Source: Volvox africanus (lineage: Eukaryota > Chlorophyta > Chlorophyceae > Chlamydomonadales > Volvocaceae). From it: DNA of 64,000 bases. Position 1 is the first letter of the stretch. Every line of letters begins with the position of its first letter. The notes beneath the pieces were generated by a model. That model did no database searches and had not been told where the DNA came from. It worked only from the letters and a program-made list of their open reading frames with translations. Below are positions 22,912 through 33,991 of the stretch, piece by piece. Position numbers and translations under genes: made by a program. The DNA is taken from the NCBI GenBank assembly GCA_030268105.1, contig BSDZ01000016.1:3231501-3295500 (forward strand), in the 5' to 3' direction.

Positions 22912-23735
22912 TGTTGTGCTACGGTTAGTTTCCCGCCGATGCGTAGGTCGATGTGATCCTACAAGGCGAAGTGCTATTGTGATGAACACATTGCATATGA
23001 ATGAATCTGCATGATATAAATGTATTCGTGTACATTTATATATGCATGTGGCATGTTGTCATTATCCATCGCGACATCGCACCATGGCAAATCCGCCTAG
23101 CATGCATGAAAGCCCGAAGCATTGAAGTGCGCATTATGCTCGTGCTACGAAACGATAAGTAATATTATCTGATATAATATTACTTCATTACAGCACACGT
23201 TGAGAGCGCCGCACTCGTCGCGATACATGCCCTGCAACCGGATATCGTTATCCGGACCCTTGCATCATGCGAATGCCGGAAAGGCTTATACGTTGTTATG
23301 CGTAGACATCGCCTATACGCAGTAGGGTTGTCACATCTAGGATCGGCCTCCTGATGTGAATTGTACGGCATTGCGATGCTGCGAGTATAACAGATGCGAG
23401 GACGGCTAAGCAAGATAAGACATTCGATACCGGAGAACACTCGCGTGTTCTTTATTACTATTTCTATACGTTATTCTACTTAGCCCGAGCTAAGCCTGAA
23501 CTTCGCTAATCACCGCCGCGTGATGATTGCTTGCTTCCGGCGCTGACGGCGATTTCGTCCATTGCATCGTTCCGATCCGTAAGACTGTGAGTTATATCTC
23601 TCTTCGTCTTGAAGTCTTCCGCTGTCTCTGTTTGCTCTCGCTTGCCTTGCTGTACTTGCAAGTGCTCGCGCATCGGTGTCGAAAGTCTCCAGACGTGCAG
23701 ATACTTATGAGCAAACACGAACGAGAGGTACAACA
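22912..23735 (+). repeat. 5' LTR of copy B
   Basis: 824 bp, TGTTGTGCTACGG...GGTACAACA. Contains the 12-bp-stem hairpin at 23157-23185. A primer site TGGTATCGAGAC follows at 23739-23750. Confidence 0.97.
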
Positions 23736-23802
23736 ATTTGGTATCGAGACAGGTTCGTTGCCTAACTGTCTCTCTTTGTCTAATCGGAAGTAGGCTCTTT
23801 CT

Positions 23803-23898
23803 ATGGCGAGTTCCAGCGACGAACCACGAGGACCGCTAGATACTTTTGCCGAAGACCTAGGCCGCGCCGTTTTGGACGCCGCCGCTTCCGGTTTGTAA
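23803..23898 (+). CDS. 31-codon leader ORF of copy B
   Basis: Counterpart of the leader ORF in copy A (MASSSDEPRG...), differing by one or two residues. Possible spliced leader exon, as described for copy A; function unknown. Confidence 0.35.
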   Translation: MASSSDEPRGPLDTFAEDLGRAVLDAAASGL

Positions 23899-24201
23899 TT
23901 GTTTAATTGCTTTTACTTAGATTGCTGCACTTGTTGTGTAAGTGTACGCTCTGAGTCGCAGGTAATCTCAGTGCACCGGCATTGCTTGCTGCGGCGACTG
24001 AGACTGGCTTTCGTCCGGACCAGTTGGCGACTCTCATTGCCCAAACTACGGAGATCAGGACTCAGCTGGGCAAGTACTTGCTGAGTTTACTGAATCTTCT
24101 CAAGAGTACTGTCGGTAGGCTCACCGAATCGCTTTGTACTCTTGCCTTTGCGATAGAAGTTGGCTTCTATTACGCAAACCTAGGGTATCGTTTCGTGCTC
24201 C

Positions 24202-25437
24202 ATGTCCGCGGAACACGACGATACGCCGCACACTAGCCTAGCTAGCCAACCCGATTTCGTTGTAGCTGCTAGAGCACCGGATAGAGGTCTTGAGACTGTT
24301 GGCGCGCGAGCCACTCAAGAGCCCCTTTTCCTCCAGACCCCTGCTCACTTAATTGTGCCGCATTCAGCAGTGAACACGAATATGGACAACACTGCTGGAC
24401 CAAGGGTTCTGCCATTACCTCAAGCTCGAGGGCATGATGACATCCCTGAGGTGATGAGATTGTCGATTCCCGTTCCTAGGCTCAATATTTCGCTGACCGA
24501 CAAGACACCAGGGCATAGCATAGCCGATGCAACTCGTGCGTACGTGCGTGACGCTAAAAAGTACCTCCAGGCTGTTCATGGTGGCGATAATGACGGTATC
24601 AGGTGTCTCTTCGTTGGTAACACCCTCGAGGGCTCAGCGAAGGACTGGTATCGCAATTGGACCAACGCCCGGGGCAGCTATACTTTTGACGAGTTGGTCG
24701 CCGCTTTGCTAGCACGATTCGCTACTGAGGTTCAAGCACGCGATGTGGAAGCTCGTAACGTTTTGGCAGCCGGTAGCTACCACATGCGTCGAGATGAAAA
24801 TGTACCTGCGTACCAGTCACGCTTCGAAGCACTTGTGACTCCCATTGCTGACCTCACCGAATCTGAGCGTGTCTTTTGGTTTAGGCGAGGCCTAACGAAA
24901 CTTTTGGCTAAATGGTGCGCCACTGACTTGGTTGGAGCGCAGATCAAGTCGTATGACGCGTTGGTCGCTTTTGCTAAGGGCGCGGAGATACGACTTCTTG
25001 CCGGCGAGGAAGAAGTCAAGTCTGCCCCTCGTGCAAATGCCGTGCAAGTGCAGGATCCGCTTGGGGAAGCTGTAGCTCTCGACCAGGACCTCGGCGCGAC
25101 CCGCCCCACGCCTACTGCCGCGACGCGACGCAGCAACGGGCAACGCAAGGCGCGCGGGGGCGCTGGCTCGGGTGTCCGTGGTACAGGAGGAGCAGGTCCG
25201 AGCTCGGACCCAGCTAGGAACAGGAAGCGTGGTGGTGCGCCGTCGTCGGCAACCGCACAGCGTTCCGACCCCAACGCGAAGCGTACTCGTACGGACGACA
25301 CATTTATGCCAAAATGGAATTGCAATCGTTCCGAATTCGAGCGTCGAAAATTGGCCAACGTTTGTCTACGGTGTGCGGAGAGCCATTCTACGAAGGATTG
25401 CCCTCTAATGCCGCCGTTTGTACCTCAGCCGAAATAG
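24202..25437 (+). CDS. gag: Gag polyprotein of copy B
   Basis: A 411-residue Gag forming the virus-like particle and binding element RNA. The ATG at 24202 starts MSAEHDDTPH. The central region (LNISLTDKTPGHS, AKDWYRNW, FDELVAALLARF, RFEALVTPIADL) is the retrotransposon Gag core of Ty3/gypsy elements. Then come an Arg/Gly-rich basic linker (about residues 310-370) and a C-terminal zinc knuckle CLRCAESHSTKDC with CX2CX3HX4C spacing. Ends TAG (25435-25437) followed by GGG CTT, with pol open in the same frame immediately after. Unbroken here, unlike copy A. Confidence 0.95.
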   Translation: MSAEHDDTPHTSLASQPDFVVAARAPDRGLETVGARATQEPLFLQTPAHLIVPHSAVNTNMDNTAGPRVLPLPQARGHDDIPEVMRLSIPVPRLNISLTDKTPGHSIADATRAYVRDAKKYLQAVHGGDNDGIRCLFVGNTLEGSAKDWYRNWTNARGSYTFDELVAALLARFATEVQARDVEARNVLAAGSYHMRRDENVPAYQSRFEALVTPIADLTESERVFWFRRGLTKLLAKWCATDLVGAQIKSYDALVAFAKGAEIRLLAGEEEVKSAPRANAVQVQDPLGEAVALDQDLGATRPTPTAATRRSNGQRKARGGAGSGVRGTGGAGPSSDPARNRKRGGAPSSATAQRSDPNAKRTRTDDTFMPKWNCNRSEFERRKLANVCLRCAESHSTKDCPLMPPFVPQPK

Positions 25438-28400
25438 GGGCTTGCCCGGGTTCCTGCGGAGGGGGCACCACCTGGGATTTCTGAACTAACGCGTGGTCGG
25501 TGGTCATCCTTACGGCCAGCCGTTAAGGCATTGTTGCCTTGTGTACTTGGACACATCGAGCGAGTCATTGCGCGACGCATCACGCTTGACGGACGCACGG
25601 GACTTCTCTGCTTCGACCCGTTGTGTAATTTGTTTACACCTCGCCGTCCCCTGTCGTCTATCGATCTGTCTAACCACGTGGTTTTGTTCATCCCCTCGTC
25701 TCTGCGTGAGATGTCGGAACAGTTGGCCATATACAGGAGGTGTAGGCGTCAATATCCAGGCACTGCCGTGTGTGTTTTACTCCCCGCTTTCTGTCGGCGC
25801 AAGGCAGAGGCATCGTTCAGGGGTATGCGGCATGTCCACCGGTTCGAGCCGGGCACCATTTTGTTTAATGGTGTGGATCGGGAGGGTACGCTGGCTCCGT
25901 GGCCACGCCTATCCTACTCGGTTGACGTTTGGTACGAAGCTCCTGATGGGGGTGCCGTTGGTTACGGACCCGCCTTAAGTGCACTGACGTTGTCTGCTGG
26001 GCAGTCGCTCGTAGATAACCGTGTCCCTGTGGTTCAGATCGGTTTGAATGGCCGTACTCTGAAGGCACTTGTTGACACCGGTGCCAGCGACGACTTCATC
26101 TCTGTCGCAGAGGTGAATGCGCTGGGGTTGTCCCCAGAGTCGTCTGATTGTCCACAGGTTACCCTTGCTGACGGGGGTAAGCATCCCATCGTGGGCAGGA
26201 TTACCCTTAGCCTATCGATAGGCCCTTTGCGTGTTGTGACCCGGCCGTACGTGCTGCAGGGCTTAGCAGAGACTGCACCGTACATAATGGGGTCGTCGAC
26301 ATTACGACAGTACCGCGCGCGCATCGACATGGAGACCGCAACCCTGCATATGTGCAAGGGTACTCTGTCGATTAAGGTACCTTTCCTGTCGTTCGAACAT
26401 GTCACACCAAAGGAGGGCGAAACTGAGGCGGTGCCTATGGTTAATTTCGCTGTGACCGCAATGGCCGCGCGAATCGAACCAGAGCTAGTCGGGCGTAAGG
26501 AGGCCGTCCGTTTGTTACGGAAGGGTGCCCACGGACTGCTTATAAGGCCGCGGGTGAGCTGTTGTGTCACCACCGCGCAGATTTCTGTGTATCCTGAGGT
26601 TGAGGCCCTACTGTCGCAGTATGAGGACGTCTTTAAAGATATCCCTGGCCTACCACCTATGCGTCCTGTTGATCACACAATCCCTCTCATGCCTGGAGCG
26701 CAGCCTACAGCCCGGCCAATGTACAGGTTGAGTCCATTGGAGCTGGATGAGGTGAAGCGCCAGGTGACGGATTTGCTCGCGAAGGGTATGATACGCCCCA
26801 GCACATCCCCGTATTCTGCACCGATTTTGTTTGTCGGTAAGAAGGATGGGACCTTGCGCATGTGCATTGATTACCGGGGGTTAAATGCGAATACGGTGAA
26901 AAATCGCTACCCTTTGCCACGCGTTGACGACCTGTTGGATAAGCTGAAGGGCTCGGCTTATTTTTCCTCAATTGACTTACAACAGGGCTACAATCAGATT
27001 CGCATCGCTGCCTCTGATATCCCGAAAACCGCTTTTCGGACGCCCTTCGGTCACTTTGAGTATACGGTCCTATCGTTTGGTTTGACTAATGCCCCTGCGA
27101 CGTTTCAGGCGGTTATGGACCGAATGTTTAGGCCGTTTATCGACAGGTTCGTTGTTTGCTACCTGGATGACATCTTGGTATATTCTAAGACGCGTGAGGA
27201 GCACTTGGAGCATCTTCGGCTCGTGCTCGACGTTATGAGGCGGGAGCAATTGTTTGCTAAACGCGCCAAATGCTTTTGGGCGCAGCCTCAGGTGGAATAT
27301 TTGGGCCACATTGTGTCGGCCACCGGTGTGAAGATGGACCCGCGGAAGGTCGCCGTGGTTCGCGATTGGCCCACGCCTCAGAACCTCACGGAGCTGCGTA
27401 AGTTCCTTGGCTTGACCAATTATTTCCGAAAGTTCATTGAAAAATATTCCATCATTGCGGCCCCGCTTACTAACTTAACTCGCAAAGGTGTTTTCGTTTC
27501 GCTTGAGTCATGGACGTCGCAATGCCAGCGGGCATTCGAAGAGCTCAAACGAATCGTTGCCGAAGATGTCACCCTTGCATTCCCTGATTACTCGTTGCCA
27601 TTTCGTGTTGAGGTAGTGTCTGATGCCTCAATATTTGGAAGCGGCGCTGTATTGTTACAGGAAGGGCGACCGATCGCCTTCACGAGTAAGAAGTTTTCTG
27701 GTGCGGAAATTCGCTACACCACCGGGGAACAGGAGCTTCTGGCCGTGCTGCATGCTTTAAAGGAATGGCGCTGTTACCTCGAGGGACGCCCGTTTACTTT
27801 AAAGACTGACCACAAGCCCCTAACGTTTTTGCAAAGCGTTCCAACATTGAACCGCCGTCAAGCTAGGTGGATGGAATATCTAGCTAGGTTCAACTGCACC
27901 TGGGAGTATATTTCTGGTAAATTGAATATTGCCGATGCTCTCAGTCGACATCCGTCGCTACACGCTGCAATTTTGGCAGCGCCCGTCGTGCGGCCGCGTA
28001 GCGAGGAGGTACCGATCGCGACGGACCTCGCGGAGCGGTTGAAGGTTGCCTACAACGCAGACGCTTGGTTCTCGGAGCCGGCTAACGTAGAAAACCTTTG
28101 CAAGCAGAATGGCCTTTGGCTACGGACGGAGGGTGCAGCTACGCAAATCGTCGTTCCGAACGACGACGCGCTACGCTACGACATCCTTGCGCGGTTCCAC
28201 GAGGACCCGTTAGCAGGACACCCTGGTAGCAAGCGATTGATCGACTTGGTGCAACGTTCCTTTTGGTGGCCTCGTTTGGCTAAGGATGCGGCGAACTTCG
28301 TCCAGACATGCAGTCTGTGCCAGCGCAATAAGGCTTTGTCCGGTAAGGGCCATGGGTTGTTGCAACCGTTGCCTGTCCCGGATGCGCCTTGGGAAAGTGT

Positions 28401-29499
28401 TTCCATGGACTTCGTAGTCGTGCTGCCCAAAACTGAGGGGGGATATGATGCGGTGTTCGTAATGGTCGATCGTCTGACTAAGATGGTTCACCTAGCACCA
28501 TGCACATCATCCTGCACGGCTGAGCAAACTGCACGTTTGTTTTTCGATAATGTGGTTCGGTTACACGGGGTTCCCAAAAATGTGATCTCGGACCGCAGTG
28601 GACAGTTCACGTCTAAGTTTTGGGAAGCGCTCTGCAAACTAGTTGGCATGCGCGTCAACCTGAGCACGGCGTATCACCCGCAGACTGATGGTCAAACCGA
28701 ACGCACAAACCGCACGTTGGGTGATATGTTGCGCAATTATGCTGGTCGCACACCATTTGTTTGGAATACGTATTTGACTGCGGCAGAATTCGCGCTTAAC
28801 AATGCTGTTAACCGCTCTACAGGCAAAAGTCCGTTCTTTCTTAACTACGGGTTTCATCCCGCGCTACCCGTGTGGCGTGAGTTGGAAGTGAATGTGCCTG
28901 CTGCTAAACTTTTTGCCAAGTCTTTTATGTCCCGAATCACAGACGCGAAGTCGTGTTTGGACGCGGCGCAGCAACGAACGACGGAATACTATAACAAATC
29001 TAGGCAGGATGTGACGTTTTCGGAAGGGCAACTCGTGTTGCTAAGTACCAAGAACTTGCGTTCCTTGGCCGACGGATCCCGAAAACTCTTACCCCGCTGG
29101 ATTGGTCCGTATCCTGTCATGCGCATGGTTGGGAATGTGGCTGTGGAGCTTGCATTGCCCGCTGATATGACCATTCACCCCACATTTCACGTATCGCTTG
29201 TCCGTCCGTATCGTGGTACGGAACCCGTCCCTGAGCCTACTAACGCCCCCACAGCGATCGAACCAGTTCCCGAGACCTGGATCGCTGATAAACAGAAGTT
29301 TTACGATGTGGAGCGGGTGTTAGATTATCGTGCACGTCGTGTGGGCCGACACCGACGTAAGCGAACAGTACACGAGTACTTGGTTAAGTGGACAGGGTAT
29401 ACCGACGAGCACAACTCATGGGAACCGGCACGCAACTTCTCACAGGACATGAAACCCCTGCTTGAAGAAGCCCGCAAATGTGCCACGCAAGCCCAATGA
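25438..29499 (+). CDS. pol: Pol polyprotein of copy B, in frame after gag UAG
   Basis: About 1353 residues follow the gag stop in the same frame; no ATG occurs near the start, so expression probably depends on stop-codon readthrough. Domains in order: unassigned linker; protease (LVDTGASDD at about 26074); RT with YLDD at 27160-27171; RNase H ([33 protein letters not shown]); integrase HHCC finger ([10 protein letters not shown]...CSLCQRNK) and DDE core (SMDF, ISDR, TER); chromodomain (EYLVKWTGY...NSWEP). Copy B reads SDRSGQF where copy A reads SDRGGQF and the left element SDRGTQF, a change beside the second catalytic Asp that could impair integration. Confidence 0.94.
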   Translation, partial: GLARVPAEGAPPGISELTRGRWSSLRPAVKALLPCVLGHIERVIARRITLDGRTGLLCFDPLCNLFTPRRPLSSIDLSNHVVLFIPSSLREMSEQLAIYRRCRRQYPGTAVCVLLPAFCRRKAEASFRGMRHVHRFEPGTILFNGVDREGTLAPWPRLSYSVDVWYEAPDGGAVGYGPALSALTLSAGQSLVDNRVPVVQIGLNGRTLKALVDTGASDDFISVAEVNALGLSPESSDCPQVTLADGGKHPIVGRITLSLSIGPLRVVTRPYVLQGLAETAPYIMGSSTLRQYRARIDMETATLHMCKGTLSIKVPFLSFEHVTPKEGETEAVPMVNFAVTAMAARIEPELVGRKEAVRLLRKGAHGLLIRPRVSCCVTTAQISVYPEVEALLSQYEDVFKDIPGLPPMRPVDHTIPLMPGAQPTARPMYRLSPLELDEVKRQVTDLLAKGMIRPSTSPYSAPILFVGKKDGTLRMCIDYRGLNANTVKNRYPLPRVDDLLDKLKGSAYFSSIDLQQGYNQIRIAASDIPKTAFRTPFGHFEYTVLSFGLTNAPATFQAVMDRMFRPFIDRFVVCYLDDILVYSKTREEHLEHLRLVLDVMRREQLFAKRAKCFWAQPQVEYLGHIVSATGVKMDPRKVAVVRDWPTPQNLTELRKFLGLTNYFRKFIEKYSIIAAPLTNLTRKGVFVSLESWTSQCQRAFEELKRIVAEDVTLAFPDYSLPFRVEVVSDASIFGSGAVLLQEGRPIAFTSKKFSGAEIRYTTGEQELLAVLHALKEWRCYLEGRPFTLKTDHKPLTFLQSVPTLNRRQARWMEYLARFNCTWEYISGKLNIADALSRHPSLHAAILAAPVVRPRSEEVPIATDLAERLKVAYNADAWFSEPANVENLCKQNGLWLRTEGAATQIVVPNDDALRYDILARFHEDPLAGHPGSKRLIDLVQRSFWWPRLAKDAANFVQTCSLCQRNKALSGKGHGLLQPLPVPDAPWESVSMDFVVVLPKTEGGYDAVFVMVDRLTKMVHLAPCTSSCTAEQTARLFFDNVVRLHGVPKNVISDRSGQFTSKFWEALCKLVGMRVNLSTAYHPQTDGQTERTNRTLGDMLRNYAGRTPFVWNTYLTAAEFALNNAVNRSTGKSPFFLNYGFHPALPVWRELEVNVPAAKLFAKSFMSRITDAKSCLDAAQQRTTEYYNKSRQDVTFSEGQLVLLSTKNLRSLADGSRKLLPRWIGPYPVMRMVGNVAVELALPADMTIHPTFHVSLVRPYRGTEPVPEPTNAPTAIEPVPETWIADKQKFYDVERVLDYRARRVGRHRRKRTVHEYLVKWTGYTDEHNSWEPARNFSQDMKPLLEEARKCATQAQ

Positions 29500-29558
29500 C
29501 CCCTGCAGTCGATGCTGTATGATGCAGCGAGGACGCTGCATACGGGAGGGGGGATAAT

Positions 29559-30382
29559 TGTTGTGCTACGGTTAGTTTCCCGCCGATGCGTAGGTCGATG
29601 TGATCCTACAAGGCGAAGTGCTATTGTGATGAACACATTGCATATGAATGAATCTGCATGATATAAATGTATTCGTGTACATTTATATATGCATGTGGCA
29701 TGTTGTCATTATCCATCGCGACATCGCACCATGGCAAATCCGCCTAGCATGCATGAAAGCCCGAAGCATTGAAGTGCGCATTATGCTCGTGCTACGAAAC
29801 GATAAGTAATATTATCTGATATAATATTACTTCATTACAGCACACGTTGAGAGCGCCGCACTCGTCGCGATACATGCCCTGCAACCGGATATCGTTATCC
29901 GGACCCTTGCATCATGCGAATGCCGGAAAGGCTTATACGTTGTTATGCGTAGACATCGCCTATACGCAGTAGGGTTGTCACATCTAGGATCGGCCTCCTG
30001 ATGTGAATCGTACGGCATTGCGATGCTGCGAGTATAACAGATGCGAGGACGGCTAAGCAAGATAAGACATTCGATACCGGAGAACACTCACGTGTTCTTT
30101 ATTACTATTTCTATACGTTATTCTACTTAGCCCGAGCTAAGCCTGAACTTCGCTAATCACCGCCGCGTGATGATTGCTTGCTTCCGGCGCTGACGGCGAT
30201 TTCGTCCATTGCATCGTTCCGATCCGTAAGACTGTGAGTTATATCTCTCTTCGTCTTGAAGTCTTCCGCTGTCTCTGTTTGCTCTCGCTTGCCTTGCTGT
30301 ACTTGCAAGTGCTCGCGCATCGGTGTCGAAAGTCTCCAGACGTGCAGATACTTATGAGCAAACACGAACGAGAGGTACAACA
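29559..30382 (+). repeat. 3' LTR of copy B
   Basis: 824 bp, preceded by the purine tract GGGAGGGGGGAT. Its last two bases CA join the first base G of the target duplicate to give a splice-acceptor AG at 30382-30383. Hairpin at 29804-29832. Confidence 0.97.
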
Positions 30383-30383
30383 G

Positions 30384-30640
30384 GTACACCCACTTTCTCT
30401 GTCAACCTACGCATTCTACCGAACCCCGCTGATGCAACTTCTGTATCAGCTGATGAAAAGTTTGCATTGCTCCCCAAGGAGGGGTTAAGCGTCATCAATC
30501 AAACCTTCGCAACCGAACATGGAGTTGTCTCATGGACTGCTGTGGAGATGCTGGGTTGGCCTGGCAAATACGTGCTGGAGGCCACAGCTGTGATCTTGGG
30601 TACATCTGCTAACCCTTCTTCCGCAATTGGCGTGCAGAAG
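30384..30640 (+). pseudogene. Pmp-like gene, exon downstream of element B
   Basis: Phase 1 start completing G|GT, 85 further codons (TPTFSVNLRILPNPADATS...), donor AAG|GTAACG in phase 0. Extracellular segment of a beta-sandwich look with sequon NQTF; no domain named with confidence. Confidence 0.75.
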
Positions 30641-32070
30641 GTAACGTGCGTGCCTTAATAAGCGGAAAAGGCAAGGACCCTACATGTTGTCACTAGCTAG
30701 CCTGCCTGTGGCAAAGTAGGTGTCAAACGATTTACCCATCCTGCCATCAAGGCGGGATAAGTCAACAGTAAATACCTGCTGACCAAACAAGTTTCTATGT
30801 TACTCCAGTGCCGTCCTTGCGACTACTATTGTCCTGAGTGCGGGATACTTATCTAGATCTGACTGAAAGAACGTAATAGACAGAAACAATTCATTGCGGC
30901 TATTTTCAAATAAGGTCAAAGATTGCGTATTTGATGATTGAGGTAAGAGGCAAAGATATTCCTCTCCACGCACTGGACTCGAAAACCTCGAAAACGGGGT
31001 CTGCTTACATGCAGTCTGGATGACGTGGCCAGGCTATTAATGTCCAAATGTACTCCTTTGTTTAGACTTTTTATCAGAATCTTTTCTTGTTATCATCGTT
31101 TGCTAAAGTGGCCTCGGCGCAGTCGGTTGCTTGGATCTGGTTCCCGGGGCCAAGCGTTCATGGGGGAAAGCGGGAGTGGACGTGTTTGTGTGTGTGTGTG
31201 TGTGTGCTATAACGACAAAACACATTGATTCGCCAATCTAAATTTCAGTATTTATCACCTTAAAGTTATTTTTTCTATAGCTATCAAAAATCGTATACGC
31301 ACAAACAGGTTTGGCCCATCTTCTTGCCTTATGACTTGAACTTTGCTCAAACAAGTATAAGCTAAAGTAAGGCTAAAATATGATGTATGAACCTTCTCTA
31401 TTTCGAGGTCTGGCTTAAGTGAAATGAGTATGAACAAGTTTCACAATCTCGATTGCCCCAGCCCGCATTCCAATTATGCCTCTCGCATTTTATCCTAGCT
31501 AAGCAATAATATTGCCATAGCTTATACATACTTATTTAACATGCGCTTCTACAACTGCAAAGTTCTGCAACTCTACAATTTGCGCTGCCGCATCGGGTGT
31601 TGGGCGCGCGGCGAGACGGTCCGCGGACGCGGGACGCAGAACAGCTCGGACGCGGCGTGTAGCCATGGCGCGATGGGGCACGCCACGCACACCCCGCACC
31701 ATGCCACGGCATGCCACGCCACGCGGTGCGCCACGCACCGCGCACGTGCCCAAATTGTAGAGTTTGGGATTCGAAAACCAGCGTCCCAATTCATGCAGCT
31801 CATGAGCCCTGCACTCTTTACACTGTGAGTGTGCGTGTGCCTGTAAACCTCAGAGTCAAAACTGATCTCTAAACTAACAGACGAATACAGGCATTTGCGG
31901 CCCCGCCCTTTTTCCGGCTTCATGGAACCAACTCTTGCATATTATCTAACGATATATCCTGCGGCCTCAATATCGTATTATTTTATGTTTTCCTACCTTA
32001 CAAACCAACTGACTATCTGATTATGTCACCACCTTGCTTACTAGCTACCTGTGATAACACACGCATGCAG
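30641..32070 (+). other. Intron with foldback element and GT repeat
   Basis: This 1.4-kb intron contains a (GT)n run (31186-31206) and a 192-bp inverted-repeat element (31571-31762). Otherwise nothing is recognised. Donor GTAACG and acceptor ACGCATGCAG flank it, both phase 0. Confidence 0.7.
31571..31762. mobile_element. 192-bp MITE-like foldback element
   Basis: CTCTACAATTTG (31571-31582) and its exact reverse complement CAAATTGTAGAG (31751-31762) bracket a very GC-rich interior with repeated CCACGC and ATGCCACG words, in an otherwise AT-rich intron. It has no coding capacity. A clear target duplication was not found, so mobility is inferred from the inverted termini and composition only. 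Confidence 0.5.
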
Positions 32071-33101
32071 GTGACGAATCTCCAAATGCACGTGGAGCTC
32101 CTCCCATGTGAGGTGGGGAGCGAGCTCGTGAAAGGCAACAGCAACGGTACTGACGTGTACAGCTGCAGCATCTGCCGCCGGGACCAAGTGGGCTTGTGGA
32201 CGGACAGGCGACTGCCGCTATTCGAGCTGCTGTCATTAAACGAAAACCTTTCCGATCGCGCCTGGCAAACCTCGAGGGACGCTAACCAAGACTTGACGAC
32301 AAGTAGGAACACCAATGGCAAGGAGTCCTCTTGCCCATCCTGCTGCCAGGCATGTCCCACCGACGCGATCTGTCCTGGCGGCGCCTTGTGCTGCCCGCCC
32401 CTGGCTACTGGCACAGTGCCCCCAATTCCCCCCGGATGCACCGGTGCCCTCAACCCGCAGCATGTGGCACGGTGGAGTCGTTCGGGGATGCGCTGGACGG
32501 CTTCTGGGGCGAACTGCTTGTGAAGAACTTCAATACCACGATTCTCCAGAATGTTACCCATAGTATTACGGACCCCTCATATGCTTCAATCGTAGGCCGC
32601 AGCGTCTTGCCAGCAGCCACTACTTTACAAATATTGAGAAGCGTGTTACCAACGGGAAACAATAGCCGGTCGCTGCTCCTGGCCGTCTGCCAGCAATGGT
32701 GGTACAAAACCTTCCCTCCAAACCAAGACAAGGTTCTGCAGCAGCAATACAACATCCCACGTCTGACTAAGGAAGAAGAACTACCCTGCGTATTGTTCAA
32801 CGACGACCCCTCTACATCTAGCATAAGGCCCCAAGGATCGTCAGGGAACCGGTCTTATCTGCAGCTTCAATGTGCTACGGGGTACACCGGCCACCTTTGC
32901 GCTGCATGCCTGCCGGGATACTCCCTTTCCGTGGACTTCAGTTGCATGAAGTGCCCATCCTTGGCTCGCACGATGGTGGTTGGCTTACTCGCATTCTAGG
33001 GCACCATCGCCCTCATACTGCTCACCACTTTCAGCAACATGTCATTGACACGCTCTGCGGAGATGGCAGCGGAGGAACTTAGCCCTCTTGATCGTCTGAA
33101 G
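32071..33101 (+). pseudogene. Pmp-like gene, Cys-rich and first membrane exon, frameshift and stop
   Basis: Acceptor CGCATGCAG, phase 0. The first 105 codons lead to a Cys cluster (CPSCCQACPTDAICPGGA). At about 32385 the frame must shift by one missing base to continue into LPAPGYWHSAPN, HRCPQPAAC, then a GYTGHLCAACLPGY EGF-like motif and a membrane helix (MVVGLLAF). TAG at 32997-32999 falls inside that helix; reading through, GTIALILLTTF completes it, followed by SNMSLTRSAEMAAEELSPL and donor AAG|GTGTGG. The two lesions would each abolish the membrane part. The CPGGA...PGYWHS join is a pattern I recall from related algal proteins, which supports a true frameshift and not an intron. Confidence 0.8.
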
Positions 33102-33460
33102 GTGTGGCTTTGAATAGCGCTCGCTTGTCATGCATTGTAGTACTCTGGGGCTATACCTATGGGCAATATCCGGGATCTGTACGTCTATCTGAACATCCAT
33201 CGTCTGCGTGATCGGGCCTTTATTCGTTTGTTGAGGCGGATATCACAAAGATACAACAGATACCGCAGTCATTATACAACTTGTATATCTTAACATGACA
33301 GTTGTTGTCCCATAGTTTATAGCTGGCAATGCCAGGCTTTAACAAATACAGTCAACAGTACTCTGTATGCATGCATATATGTGTCCCATATTATTAATGC
33401 TGCTTTCATCATCAAGTTTGCTTTCTCACCATGCTTCCTCTCCTGCCACGTCCCCTGCAG

Positions 33461-33701
33461 ACGCTCATCACCCACGTCCAGTACTTCATATTTGTTACCA
33501 AGATGGGCATCGACTACCCGCCCATCATTACCAAATATCAGAGCGTACTCAGTTCATTCGTCAGCATGGAGAACTTCATAGCCTACTCTCCCAGTTGTCT
33601 TTTTAAGGACTTGGGAAGTGCTGGACAGGCCGCCACACAGATCACATTTGCCTTTGGAGCTCCCTGTACGGCAACCTTGGTATCCCTCGTATTGTGGACA
33701 G
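33461..33701 (+). pseudogene. Pmp-like gene, membrane exon
   Basis: Acceptor CCCCTGCAG, phase 0 (TLITHVQYFIFVTKMGIDYPP...), ends in a hydrophobic helix (TATLVSLVLWT) with donor GTATGT in phase 1. The next recognisable exon (33992) needs phase 2, so one base is unaccounted for. Confidence 0.75.
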
Positions 33702-33991
33702 GTATGTACGGCACGTACACGCACGGAGCCATATTCCCAACATCCCAACATCTGGCGGGAGTGCTTAGCTCCCATCCCAAATACCATATATATGCAACAG
33801 TGACATCCACTCAAAAGCATGGTAATCTGCCCTCTGCGTGCAGCAGCGCCCTTCTTTTTATATTCTGTCCGTAGATACCCCAGGATCGGATGCTACATTT
33901 TCCCTTGCTCTTCATCCCCGCCCCGCCCTAATTTCCACGCTCTACCTGTATATACCTATCACGTATGGTACCTATATATGGACGCAAGCAG

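Larger units (their letters stand above)
22912..30382 (+). mobile_element. Ty3/gypsy retrotransposon copy B, full length, apparently intact
   Basis: A 7471-bp element flanked by the perfect 5-bp target duplication GGTAC (22907-22911 and 30383-30387). Both LTRs are 824 bp and differ by about two substitutions, so it is very young. gag and pol are unbroken and joined through one in-frame UAG. It is inserted 4 bp into an exon of the Pmp-like gene, in sense orientation, such that the terminal CA of the LTR plus the G of the duplication re-form a CAG splice acceptor. Same family as copy A; a likely autonomous member. Confidence 0.97.
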
